From assembly GCA_951813395.1 (NCBI GenBank), contig OX638356.1:3794501-3858500 (forward strand): a stretch of 64,000 nt of DNA, given 5' to 3'. Position numbers and translations under genes: made by a program. Shown here piece by piece: positions 53,279 through 61,634 of this stretch (the first letter of the stretch is position 1; each line of letters begins with the position of its first letter). Below the pieces are notes generated by a model. The model was not told the DNA's origin, made no database searches, and worked only from the letters and a program-made list of their open reading frames with translations. This DNA is from Longimicrobiales bacterium (GTDB lineage: Bacteria > Gemmatimonadota > Gemmatimonadetes > Longimicrobiales > Gaopeijiaceae).

Positions 53279-54325
53279 ATGTTTCACTCACCGTTCCAAC
53301 GCGTCCGTGGCAACAAGACCCACCGTATTCCGGAACTAATCGTGCTCGCCGCGACCGTGGCGCTGGCGTCGTGCGCTGTCGAGCCGATCCCGGAGGAGCC
53401 CGCTTCGCCGGTGCCGGCGCCCGACTTCACGCTCGGGTCCGAGAACACGCACAATCGCTGGAGCGCGACCATCCCTCCCCAGCTCACGGTGCCCTCCGGC
53501 GCCGTCGTCGAGGTGTGGACCAAGGAGGCGTCGGACGGCCAGATCACCGAGTCGACCGCCGTCGACGAACTCGCGGACGTCGATTTCGACCTGATCCACG
53601 CGCTCACGGGACCCATCCACGTTGAAGGCGCCAGTCCGGGCGACCTGTTGGCCGTAACCGTGCACGATGTCCAGGTCGAGGGGTGGGGATGGGCGACCAT
53701 CCTGCCCGGGTTCGGTTTTCTGGCCGACGAGTTCACTGAACCGTGGATTCGCGGCTTCCCCATGGAGTCCGGCGCAACGGAAGTCGCCTTCAACGAGAAC
53801 ATCACGATCCCGCTCGAGCCGTTCGCGGGCGTAATGGGTGTCGCTCCCGCCACCGATTCCATGCTGGTGACCATCCCGCCGCGGAGCAACGGCGGCAACA
53901 TGGACAACCGGCACATGAAGGCCGGCACCACCGTGTATTTTCCGGTTCAGGTCGAGGGCGCGCTCTTCTCGATCGGCGACACGCACGCCGCCCAGGGCGA
54001 CGGCGAGGTCTCGGGCACGGCGATCGAGGCCCCGATGCGGATCGTGATCGAGGTCGAAGTCATGGAGAACGCGCGCGGGATGGTCGAACCCCAGTACGAG
54101 ACCGACGACTACTACGCCGTAACCGGCTTTGCCACGACCATCGACGAGGCGGCCAGGAAGGCGACCCGCTACATGATCGACTACCTGGTCGCGGAACACG
54201 GGCTGACCCGCAACGAGGCCTACGTGCTGTGTTCCCTGGCCGGGGACCTGAAGATCTCGGAGACCGTGGACGTGCCGCACATGCTGGTCAGCATGCACAT
54301 GCCGAAGGCGATCTTCGGGGGGTGA
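53279..54325 (+). CDS. Acetamidase/formamidase-family lipoprotein
   Basis: 348 residues from ATG 53279 with AAGGAG 8 bases upstream. A lipoprotein signal ends VALASC. The FmdA/AmdA family pattern follows: NTHNRWSATIPPQLTVPSGA, VVEVWTKEASDGQIT, GPIHVEGASPGDLLAVTVHD, PPRSNGGNMDNRHMKAGTTV, VEGALFSIGDTHAAQGDGEV and AYVLCSLAGDLKISETVDVP. Family members hydrolyse formamide or short-chain amides with two metal sites; here the enzyme is predicted extracytoplasmic. Its last 106 bases overlap, on the opposite strand, the 3' end of the M28 peptidase gene. Confidence 0.92.
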   Translation: MFHSPFQRVRGNKTHRIPELIVLAATVALASCAVEPIPEEPASPVPAPDFTLGSENTHNRWSATIPPQLTVPSGAVVEVWTKEASDGQITESTAVDELADVDFDLIHALTGPIHVEGASPGDLLAVTVHDVQVEGWGWATILPGFGFLADEFTEPWIRGFPMESGATEVAFNENITIPLEPFAGVMGVAPATDSMLVTIPPRSNGGNMDNRHMKAGTTVYFPVQVEGALFSIGDTHAAQGDGEVSGTAIEAPMRIVIEVEVMENARGMVEPQYETDDYYAVTGFATTIDEAARKATRYMIDYLVAEHGLTRNEAYVLCSLAGDLKISETVDVPHMLVSMHMPKAIFGG

Positions 54326-57261
54326 GCATCCGCACGGGAGGTGTCCGCGGCTGAACTTGTGTCCGGGTCCACGCCCGCCCCGGTCGCCGTGTCGGCCGCC
54401 TGCCCAATTCCGGCCGAGTCGGCTTCCACGCCGGGCTCGACCTCGCCACCAGCGTCGGCCCCGGCATCCGGATCTCCTTCGGCCGCAGGCTCACCTTCAC
54501 CCTCCGTCCCCTCCTGACGTGTCGTCACTCTCACGTCGCCGCTGGCCAGGTCCACGGCGAACACCGTCCGGATCATGGCCCGATCCGACAACATGCGAAT
54601 GTTGGGCGCCAGTTCGGCGGGACGCATGAAGTAGCGCTGGCCCACCAGCTCGCCGGGGCGCAGATGGTGTTCCACGACCACCAGGTCCAGAGCGTCGCCA
54701 GCGGAGCCGCGGTCGAAGTCGAGAAGTATGCCGGTTTCGGGCGTTCCCCAGTGCGTGACCTGCTGCCGGCGGTCTCCACCGCGAATCGGCTTGCCGTTCA
54801 CCGCAACCAGGGACGGGCCCTGCGCAGGGAGGCGGAGCAGCAGCATCTCCGCCCCGACCTGCGACGATACGCTCACCCGAACGACCCCGTCCGCCACCGT
54901 GGTGTCGCTGACAACGGCGACCGCGGGAGCAGCCAGATCGACCGGATCCGCCGCCTTGAACGCATAGGGGATTCCCCGGGGAGTGAGGTCGCTCTGTACC
55001 ACTTCCCCGAATGGGCCCACCGCCGCGACCGCCCAGGTGACGCCCGGGTCGGAGGCGTCCCGTGTGGGGTCGGTGCCCCAGAAGGCGGACCCGGTCTCCC
55101 GGTCCAGCGCGTAGACAAGCGTCGAAGGGGCTGGGCGGGCCGCAGAGGGCGTGGCGGTCGACATTCCGACCGCGAGGAAGGCGCCCGCAAGCACGAATCC
55201 GGCGACCGGGGCCCACCATCCGTTTGGCTCGCGCACGACGTCGAGCGCGGGAAGGACAAGGATGAAGACAAGCCCGGCCAGTATCGCGATCGCCGGGGCG
55301 AGCGCCAGCCCCATGGCAAGCCAGACGCTTTCGGTAAGAGGGACGAGCACCGCAACAACAGGCAGCGTTGCGAGAAGCGCCACCAGCCAGCGCAGCACTC
55401 CCATCCGTCCATCGCCCGGCAGTCCCGCCACCGCAAGGGCTCCGATACATCCCGCCAGGACCGGCCACTGGAGGTTGACCGCGGCCATCGGGAACATCAC
55501 GGTCGTAACCACGGCAAGCAGTGTGGGCACGAACAGGGCGCCCACGGCCAGCTCCGACGGTGAACACCATCTGCGGATCAACGGAAGCGCGGTGGCGACC
55601 AATGCGAACGCGAACGCCACGATGGCCAGCACGTACCAGCCCTCGCTGTGGAAGGTACCCGTGTGAAGCGCGCCGGCTTCGACGTGCGCGCCGACCCGCC
55701 AACGGAAGAGATAGCTGGCAGCCATTGCCGCCGCGCCCATGCACCCCAGCGATGCCAGGGAACCGACCAGCATCCTGCCGGGACCTGATCCGCCGCGTCT
55801 CGCCAGGAAGAACGCCAGCGTCCAGAACGCGATCGCCGCGAAGCCGAGAATCCAGATCCACAGCCGGCCGTAGGTCACCAGACCCAGGAACCTGATCGAG
55901 ATGTAGCTGACATCCGGGGCGTTTACGGCCGCCAGGCCGGCATCTCCGAAGTGCCTGAGCATCGCGAGCGCGTGAGCGCCGTGGTGCTGCAGCGTCGCCT
56001 CGGAGAGGTTCTCGGGCGAATCATAGACCTGGTGGTACACGTGCGGCCGACCGACCCCGGCGAAGTTGAGTCCCTGCCTGCCGGCCTCCTTGAAGGGCGT
56101 GAAATCGGTGTCGTTCCGCATGCGCTGATAGATCTCGTATGCGACCGAATTCGCGGACGGATACGGATCCGCCTGGCGCAGCGCCTCGATCACCCAGCCG
56201 TTGGCCGCACCCGTCTCGAACATCATCGACGCGCCGCCGCCTCCACGCATCTCGAAGGACAGCACGACCGCCACATCCTGCATCCACGGGTGCTCGTCGA
56301 CGAAGGCGCGCGCGCCGAGAAGGCCCACTTCCTCGGCGTCGGTGAAGAGGACGATCAGGTCGTTGCGCAGGCCGGGCCCCGCGGCCAGCGCGCGCAGCGA
56401 TTCCAGGATTGCGGCCACGCCGGAGCCGTCGTCGCCCGCGCCGCGCGAAATCCCGCGGCCATCGTAGTGGGCGGTGACGAGAACCGCCCGGCCGCCGGGC
56501 TCCGACCCGGGAATACGCGCCAACACGTTGCGGACGGTGGCCGCGGTGAGGGAGCCACCACCTCCCGTCATCGACGTGGTCGTCTGGACGGTTGGCTCGT
56601 GGCCCAGGCGGCCGAGTTCCTCGACGAGGTAGCCACGCACGCCGGCATGCGCAGGAGAACCGGGAGGATGCGCCTCGGCCGCGATCCGGTGCACATGCGC
56701 CATGGCTCGGGCCGACGAAAAGAGCGTATCCGGGGCGCTTGCCGGGACCGGGTCCGGCACCATGCCGCCAGAGCGCGAGAGCCACGCAGCGACCACGAGC
56801 ACCACCAGGGTCGCCGGCCCCCGCGCCCCCCTCCAGGGGGCAGGGGTCAAGGCGGTCTTGCCGGTGGCCTTCGCGCCCGCCGGCATCTTCGAGACCGCCC
56901 CATCCTTGCGGGCCGCGTCGTCCTTGCGGGCCGCGTCGTCCGGCGGCGCCTTTCGGACCGCGTCCTCGGGTGGTGACCGCCGCGCCGCCTTGTCCTGTCG
57001 GGCTGGCCGAGCAGCCTCTCCAGAGCCCGCCACCGCCCGCCGAACCCGACCCGGACCCGGCTTCGAGGGCGCTACCGACTCCGGCGGCGGGTCACTCGGA
57101 CCTTCGGCGCCGGTTCCCTCCAGCTCCAGGTCCTCCGACTCCGATTCACCGCCCTGCTCCTCGGCCTCCTTCGCGATCTCACGCTCCAACTCCTCGATTT
57201 CATCCTCGCTGATCCCCAACTCCGCGAAGGATGGAATCCTGGGCAGTTTATCGTCACTCAT
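54220..57261 (-). CDS. Membrane M28 metallopeptidase with long cytosolic N-terminal tail
   Basis: 1013 residues from ATG 57261. Residues 1-145 are charged and low-complexity, with an acidic helix (SEDEIEELEREIAKEAEEQ) and Lys/Arg/Asp repeats (KDDAARKDG); a first membrane segment lies at 149-162. The M28 catalytic domain follows: TAHYDGRG (His265, Asp267), GAGDDGSGVAA (Asp277/278) and FTDAEEVGLLGARAF (Glu310/311), the expected di-zinc ligands. A block of about eight membrane segments follows (GRLWIWILGFAAIAFWTLAF onward), as in ER-metallopeptidase-1-like proteins, and then a periplasmic C-terminal domain with an acidic Gly/Ala tail. The tail runs 106 bases into the antisense of the formamidase gene. 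Probably a periplasm-facing aminopeptidase. Confidence 0.9.
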   Translation of the reverse strand: MSDDKLPRIPSFAELGISEDEIEELEREIAKEAEEQGGESESEDLELEGTGAEGPSDPPPESVAPSKPGPGRVRRAVAGSGEAARPARQDKAARRSPPEDAVRKAPPDDAARKDDAARKDGAVSKMPAGAKATGKTALTPAPWRGARGPATLVVLVVAAWLSRSGGMVPDPVPASAPDTLFSSARAMAHVHRIAAEAHPPGSPAHAGVRGYLVEELGRLGHEPTVQTTTSMTGGGGSLTAATVRNVLARIPGSEPGGRAVLVTAHYDGRGISRGAGDDGSGVAAILESLRALAAGPGLRNDLIVLFTDAEEVGLLGARAFVDEHPWMQDVAVVLSFEMRGGGGASMMFETGAANGWVIEALRQADPYPSANSVAYEIYQRMRNDTDFTPFKEAGRQGLNFAGVGRPHVYHQVYDSPENLSEATLQHHGAHALAMLRHFGDAGLAAVNAPDVSYISIRFLGLVTYGRLWIWILGFAAIAFWTLAFFLARRGGSGPGRMLVGSLASLGCMGAAAMAASYLFRWRVGAHVEAGALHTGTFHSEGWYVLAIVAFAFALVATALPLIRRWCSPSELAVGALFVPTLLAVVTTVMFPMAAVNLQWPVLAGCIGALAVAGLPGDGRMGVLRWLVALLATLPVVAVLVPLTESVWLAMGLALAPAIAILAGLVFILVLPALDVVREPNGWWAPVAGFVLAGAFLAVGMSTATPSAARPAPSTLVYALDRETGSAFWGTDPTRDASDPGVTWAVAAVGPFGEVVQSDLTPRGIPYAFKAADPVDLAAPAVAVVSDTTVADGVVRVSVSSQVGAEMLLLRLPAQGPSLVAVNGKPIRGGDRRQQVTHWGTPETGILLDFDRGSAGDALDLVVVEHHLRPGELVGQRYFMRPAELAPNIRMLSDRAMIRTVFAVDLASGDVRVTTRQEGTEGEGEPAAEGDPDAGADAGGEVEPGVEADSAGIGQAADTATGAGVDPDTSSAADTSRADAHPPKIAFGMCMLTSMCGTSTVSEIFRSPAREHST

Positions 57262-57355
57262 GGTCCTGGCGTCCGCTGGTGTCCTGGCGTCCCCTGGCAC
57301 GCACTTCCCGGCCAATCACTCTACGGTCCTCTACCCCGGCCGGGCTTCAAAGTGA

Positions 57356-58813
57356 CTACAAGGGGCCATCTCCCCACGGTCCCCACAAGGCGTAGGTTCC
57401 GCTCGGCCGGCGCCCGCCGCGCTCCCGGGACCCCTGCACGTTGAAGAACATGACACGCCCGTCGGGGCTGAAGCACGAGCCCGCGAACTCGCCCGGCTGT
57501 GGCGCACCCTCCGGCCGCGGCGCCCGCACCAGGTTGATGATCTTCCCCTCCCCGTCGAGGCCCCGCACGAACTGGTCGTCCTCGCCGTCTTCGCACATCA
57601 CGAGGCCGCCGCGGGGACTCAGCACGATGTTGTCCGGACTGTCGAGGACCTCCTTGGAGGGCGATTCGAAGACGAGAGTCAGCTCCCCGCCGTCCGCAGA
57701 GGTGGGCCGGTAGTGGAAGACCTGTCCGGCCCGGGCATCGCCGCCGTTCGTCGACACCACGTAGATGCCATCGTCTCCGTGGAACGCGCCCTCCAGGCGT
57801 GCAAACCGAGCCGCGCCCCTGTCGACCCCCTGCCTGAACACGGCCAGCCGATCCGCTTCGGCGTTGGCCGGGTCCGGGTCGTCGATGTCCACCCAGTGTG
57901 TCCGCAGTACCTCGCCCGGCGTTTGGCCGCGGGCGGTCAGATACCCCGGCTGGCCGGTTACCGCCATCATCTGGAGCGTCCCCCCCGCCGCGAGCACACC
58001 GGGCTGGTCCGGGATGAAGCGATAGAACCCGGCCCCGGGGAGGCGGTCGGGCACATACCACGCGTCCTCGGTCTCGTAGACGATGCCGGTCGCCGGATCA
58101 ACCGCGACAGCCTCGTGAATGAAGCGTCCCATGTCCTTCAGCGGCACGGGGCCGACTGGACCGGTAGCGTCCACGGGCACCTCGAAGATGTAGCCGTGCG
58201 GCTTGCCGAATCCGGCGTCCGGCCCGTCCGTGATCTCTTCGCAAGACAGCCAGCTTCCCCATGGAGTGGGGCCTCCGGCACAGTTCACCCGAGTCCCAGC
58301 CAGCGACACGAACTCGTCCACCAGCTCCACCGCCACCTCGCCGTTCCGCTCCCAGACGCGCACCTCCAGCGAAGTCGTGCCCCCCGCACCCCTCGCATCG
58401 TAGTAGGGCTCACCGACCGGTTGCGCTCCGTCGGCATCGTCGACCATCTCGTGGTTGCGGATGAGACGCACGTTCCCGTTGGGAAGCGGAAACGCGGCCA
58501 TGCCGTCAAAGGCGTTCGGGACGGTGAGGCCATCCCGAACCGACGACGCCACGCCACCCGAACTGATCCTCACGCAGCGAAAGCTCTCCGGGATTTCCAG
58601 CTCCGGGCAATCGACGCTCGGCACCAGTTCGCCGTACGGCTTGATGAAGGGACTCGAAGCCGCGCCAGCTCCCCGGCCACTTCCGGCGCGCACGGCTCCC
58701 TGTTGGGCACCGGCACGGCCGTGGACCGCGAGTCCGGCGAGCGAAGGCGTCAGTATTGCGCCTCCACCCGCGGTGGCCAGCCTCCTGATGAACGTGCGGC
58801 GCGCTATTGTCAT
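57356..58813 (-). CDS. PhoX-like (DUF839) Tat-exported protein
   Basis: 485 residues from ATG 58813. The leader is a Tat signal (IARRTFIRRLATAGGGAILT). The remainder has DUF839/PhoX features: FDGMAAFPLPNGNVRLIRNH, NCAGGPTPWGSWLSCEE, GRFIHEAVAVDPATGIVYET and a C-terminal CEDGEDDQFVRGLDGEGKI followed by PGEFAGSCFSPDGRVMFFNV. PhoX enzymes are calcium/iron-dependent alkaline phosphatases secreted by Tat; the propeller core and acidic ligands look conserved, but enzymatic activity is inferred from the family only. It is divergent from the epimerase gene at 59058; the 244 bases between the starts hold no other gene. Confidence 0.9.
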   Translation of the reverse strand: MTIARRTFIRRLATAGGGAILTPSLAGLAVHGRAGAQQGAVRAGSGRGAGAASSPFIKPYGELVPSVDCPELEIPESFRCVRISSGGVASSVRDGLTVPNAFDGMAAFPLPNGNVRLIRNHEMVDDADGAQPVGEPYYDARGAGGTTSLEVRVWERNGEVAVELVDEFVSLAGTRVNCAGGPTPWGSWLSCEEITDGPDAGFGKPHGYIFEVPVDATGPVGPVPLKDMGRFIHEAVAVDPATGIVYETEDAWYVPDRLPGAGFYRFIPDQPGVLAAGGTLQMMAVTGQPGYLTARGQTPGEVLRTHWVDIDDPDPANAEADRLAVFRQGVDRGAARFARLEGAFHGDDGIYVVSTNGGDARAGQVFHYRPTSADGGELTLVFESPSKEVLDSPDNIVLSPRGGLVMCEDGEDDQFVRGLDGEGKIINLVRAPRPEGAPQPGEFAGSCFSPDGRVMFFNVQGSRERGGRRPSGTYALWGPWGDGPL

Positions 58814-59057
58814 ATCGGCGACTCGAGTCCTTGCGGTTGAAGGGCCAATGACCTGACGGCGGCGGAGCGTTCACGACACCTGCACCGTTCAAGCTGGACA
58901 GTCGGAAAATACCGTGCAAGAAGAGTAGTTGTTTCGGAGAGCGAAGCGAGCCCGTACCTTTTCTACTCGCAATCGTGAAAGCGCCGGGCCCGACACCGCC
59001 ACCTGCGGGCGTCTCGGAGTGTCGGATAGCCCCGGCAGTGCAAAGGCAATCGGAAAC

Positions 59058-60230
59058 ATGCTCTTACAGAACCGTCGCGACTTCCTGAAGACGACCGCGG
59101 CCGCGGCCGGAGCCTTCGGCCTCGGCGCGGCTTGCGCCCCATACGAAGACCAGGGAGATGGCTCCCCGTCCCCCATGACCATCCTGGTACTGGGAGGCAC
59201 CGGGTTCATCGGCCCCCACATGGTCGAGTACGCCGTGTCGCGGGGACACACGGTCTCGCTTTTCAACCGCGGCCGCACCAACACCCACCTGTTCCCCGAC
59301 CTCGAGAAGCTCGTCGGCGACCGGGACGGCGATCTGGCCGCCCTGGAGGGCCGGCGCTGGGACGCGGTCATCGACAACTCCGGTTTCTTCCCCCGGCATG
59401 TGCGCGACTCGGCCACGCTCCTCGCCGACTCGGGCCGCTACATGTTCGTGTCGTCAATCTCCGCCTACAAGGACCTGACCCCGCACGGCATCACCGAGGA
59501 CTACGAGGTCGGACGGCTGGAGGACCCCACCGTGGAGGAGATGACGAACACCACCTACGGCCCCCTCAAGGCGCTGTGTGAAGAGGCCGTCCAGGAGATT
59601 TTCGGCGAACGGGCGAACATCGTCCGGCCCGGCTACATCGTCGGCCCCGGCGACGGCAGCGACCGTTGGACCTATTGGCCCGTGCGCGTGGCCGCGGGTG
59701 GCGACATGGCCGTACCCGGCCTTCCCGAGGACCCCGTCCAGTTCATCGACGCCCGCGACCTGGGGGGCTGGATGGTGCGCATGTTGGAGGACGAGGTCGG
59801 CGGCGTGTTCAACGGCGTGGGTCCGGTCGAGCCGGTGAACATGCGTCAGATGCTCGAGGCCTGCAGGGACGTGAGCGGCAGCGACGTGGCGTTTCACTGG
59901 ATCGACGCCGCGTTCGTCGAGGAGCAGGGCGTCACGTTCCCGATCTGGAACCCCACGACCGGAGACTGGGGAGGCGCGCACCTGGTCGACCACTCTCGAT
60001 CGATCGCGTCCGGGTACACGAGCCGCCCCGTCGCCGACACGATCCGGGACACGCTGGCCTGGTGGAACGGACTGACCGAAGAGGACCGACCGGGGGGCGC
60101 CCTGCGGAGCGGCTTGCGCAAGCGGCCCGAACCGGGCTCCGAAATGCGACGGGGTCCCGTGACAATGGCTGAAATGATGGAAGACGAGGCGGCACTGCTG
60201 GAGGCCTGGGCGGCGCGTGCGGAGGAATAG
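59058..60230 (+). CDS. Tat-exported NAD-dependent epimerase/dehydratase-like protein
   Basis: 390 residues from ATG 59058; the frame is open upstream to 58929 but the Tat signal (NRRDFLKTTAAAAGAFGLG, with a possible lipobox ending GAAC) begins here. An extended short-chain dehydrogenase fold follows: ILVLGGTGFIGPHMVEYAV (nucleotide-binding loop, about 43-61), SLFNRGRTNTHLFPD, DRDGDLAALEGRRWDAVIDN, RYMFVSSISAYKD and RPGYIVGPGDGSDR. The classical YxxxK is replaced by a YGPLK stretch. Closest in style to CSP41/isoflavone-reductase-like epimerase families. Substrate unknown. A paralogue starts at 63517. The STAS gene follows 18 bases later. Confidence 0.88.
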   Translation: MLLQNRRDFLKTTAAAAGAFGLGAACAPYEDQGDGSPSPMTILVLGGTGFIGPHMVEYAVSRGHTVSLFNRGRTNTHLFPDLEKLVGDRDGDLAALEGRRWDAVIDNSGFFPRHVRDSATLLADSGRYMFVSSISAYKDLTPHGITEDYEVGRLEDPTVEEMTNTTYGPLKALCEEAVQEIFGERANIVRPGYIVGPGDGSDRWTYWPVRVAAGGDMAVPGLPEDPVQFIDARDLGGWMVRMLEDEVGGVFNGVGPVEPVNMRQMLEACRDVSGSDVAFHWIDAAFVEEQGVTFPIWNPTTGDWGGAHLVDHSRSIASGYTSRPVADTIRDTLAWWNGLTEEDRPGGALRSGLRKRPEPGSEMRRGPVTMAEMMEDEAALLEAWAARAEE

Positions 60231-60248
60231 GGAGAGGAGAGGCTTGAC

Positions 60249-60599
60249 ATGCAGGTGAACTGGTCACGGAACGAAGGTGTACTGGTCGCGAAGCCCGTGG
60301 GGCGCATTTTCAGTTCGAACTACCTGGAATGGCAGGGTGCGCTGGAGGCCGGCATCAAGCCGGACGACCAGGCACTCGTGGTCGACTTCGAGCAGGTGCC
60401 CTACCTCAGCAGCGCCGGACTGCGGGTCCTGTTGACCACCGCAAGACAGTTCGAGGGACCCGGCTGCTCCTTCGGTCTTTCCACGCTCACGCGCTCCGTG
60501 CGCAAGGTGCTGGCCGCCACCGGTTTCGACCAGATGCTCGCGGTCTACGAATCCGAAGCGGAAGCCGTCGCCGCGATCAACGGCAAACCGGGTTCCTAG
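60249..60599 (+). CDS. STAS-domain protein (anti-sigma-factor antagonist type)
   Basis: 116 residues from ATG 60249, with GGAGAGG a few bases upstream. A single STAS domain: WSRNEGVLVAKPVGRIFSSN, then ALVVDFEQVPYLSSAGLRVL with the usual phosphorylatable serine position at 54/55, and RSVRKVLAATGFDQMLAVYE. STAS proteins of this length switch partner by serine phosphorylation and release anti-sigma factors. No kinase, phosphatase or sigma gene is nearby, so the partner is elsewhere. It is probably cotranscribed with the epimerase gene. Confidence 0.92.
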   Translation: MQVNWSRNEGVLVAKPVGRIFSSNYLEWQGALEAGIKPDDQALVVDFEQVPYLSSAGLRVLLTTARQFEGPGCSFGLSTLTRSVRKVLAATGFDQMLAVYESEAEAVAAINGKPGS

Positions 60600-60607
60600 T
60601 CGGGCAG

Positions 60608-60635
60608 GCGGGGCGCTCCTTCAGGCCGACCCCGC
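60608..60635. terminator. Hairpin between convergent STAS and DUF1028 genes
   Basis: GCGGGG (60608-60613) and CCCCGC (60630-60635) form a 6-base stem with a 16-base loop in the 55-base gap between the convergent stops. No T-run on either strand. Confidence 0.35.
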
Positions 60636-60654
60636 GTCCAGTCCAACCCGGCGT

Positions 60655-61503
60655 CTAGTCGGGCCCGCCCCCGGCCTTCCAGCGGTCGTACCGCATTCGC
60701 AGGGTGATCACGGGATTCGCGTTCTCGCCCTCTTCGATGTTCTCGTCGGTGACGTCGATATAGAGCGAATACTCGCCGTCGTTGAATGACTCCCCCTCCG
60801 GATCGTCCGGGTTCGCGACCAGGATGTACGCGACGTGTGAAGTCTTGCCCTCGCACGAAACATGGTCGAGCACCGGCTCCGACTCACAGGTGCAGCGAAC
60901 GTCGCCCCCGGCGCGGTCGGCGGCCTCCATGGCGGCCATGACCCGGTCCGCCATTGTGCCGCCCTCGGACTTGAATGCCTCGACCGCCAGGTGAACCACG
61001 TCGTCAGACGCCAGGATGTTGCCCTGCACCGAGAAATGGATACCGGCGTCGGGGATGCTGTCGGCGACCGCGAGCGACGCCTCTCCGTTCCCGCTCCCGG
61101 AGTGGCCCGCGCAGCGGCCCTGCAAGTCCACGATCCCGAACTGGCGGCGTTCGAAGTCCGGATCCTCCGAGAGCATTTCGATGATCTGTTCCGGGGCCGT
61201 GCCCGCCTTGAGCTCCCGGTAGATCAGCTCCTGGTTGGCCCGCGTCCGGTCGACACCCGCTTGCGCAGCCGCGACGGCCACTCCCGGAACCACGATGGCC
61301 TGGATGTCCATCAGCCCCGCGGCCGGGAAGTTGGGGAACCGCCCCTGTGCCACGCACGTCGCCGACGCGATCACCACCTGCCCGGTGCGCGTATCGATCG
61401 CGATGACGGACCAGGTGGCGGAGAGCAGGGCGGGGAAGAGCGCGAGCACAACAAGCGAAGCGAGCAGGCCGCGGGCTTGCCGTCCAAAGCCGTAGCGGGT
61501 CAT
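60655..61503 (-). CDS. Secreted DUF1028 protein, probable Ntn-hydrolase fold
   Basis: 282 residues from ATG 61503 (ATG 61506 is adjacent); GGAGG lies 5 bases upstream. A signal peptide (MTRYGFGRQARGLLASLVVL then ALFPALLSA) is directly followed by TWSVIAIDTRTGQVVIASAT, the start of a DUF1028 domain. In cytosolic DUF1028 proteins this Thr or Ser follows the initiator Met; the family is placed among N-terminal-nucleophile hydrolase folds. Here signal cleavage between Ala29 and Thr30 would expose the same Thr. Later blocks FPAAGLMDIQAIVVPG, RRQFGIVDLQGRCAGHSG and FSVQGNILASDDVV are typical. Two cysteine clusters near the C-terminus (RCTCESE, HVSCEGK) suggest disulfides. Substrate unknown. Confidence 0.88.
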   Translation of the reverse strand: MTRYGFGRQARGLLASLVVLALFPALLSATWSVIAIDTRTGQVVIASATCVAQGRFPNFPAAGLMDIQAIVVPGVAVAAAQAGVDRTRANQELIYRELKAGTAPEQIIEMLSEDPDFERRQFGIVDLQGRCAGHSGSGNGEASLAVADSIPDAGIHFSVQGNILASDDVVHLAVEAFKSEGGTMADRVMAAMEAADRAGGDVRCTCESEPVLDHVSCEGKTSHVAYILVANPDDPEGESFNDGEYSLYIDVTDENIEEGENANPVITLRMRYDRWKAGGGPD

Positions 61504-61634
61504 CATAACCTCCGTTTTGGCGTTCTTGAGTCGACAAACGTCCGAGAACGGAACCGGTCGCGCAAGGCGGCCCTGCACTCGAACCGGCTGGGAACCCGCG
61601 CCGCCAGGCCCCCCCGGCCAGGGAGCAAGCACAG

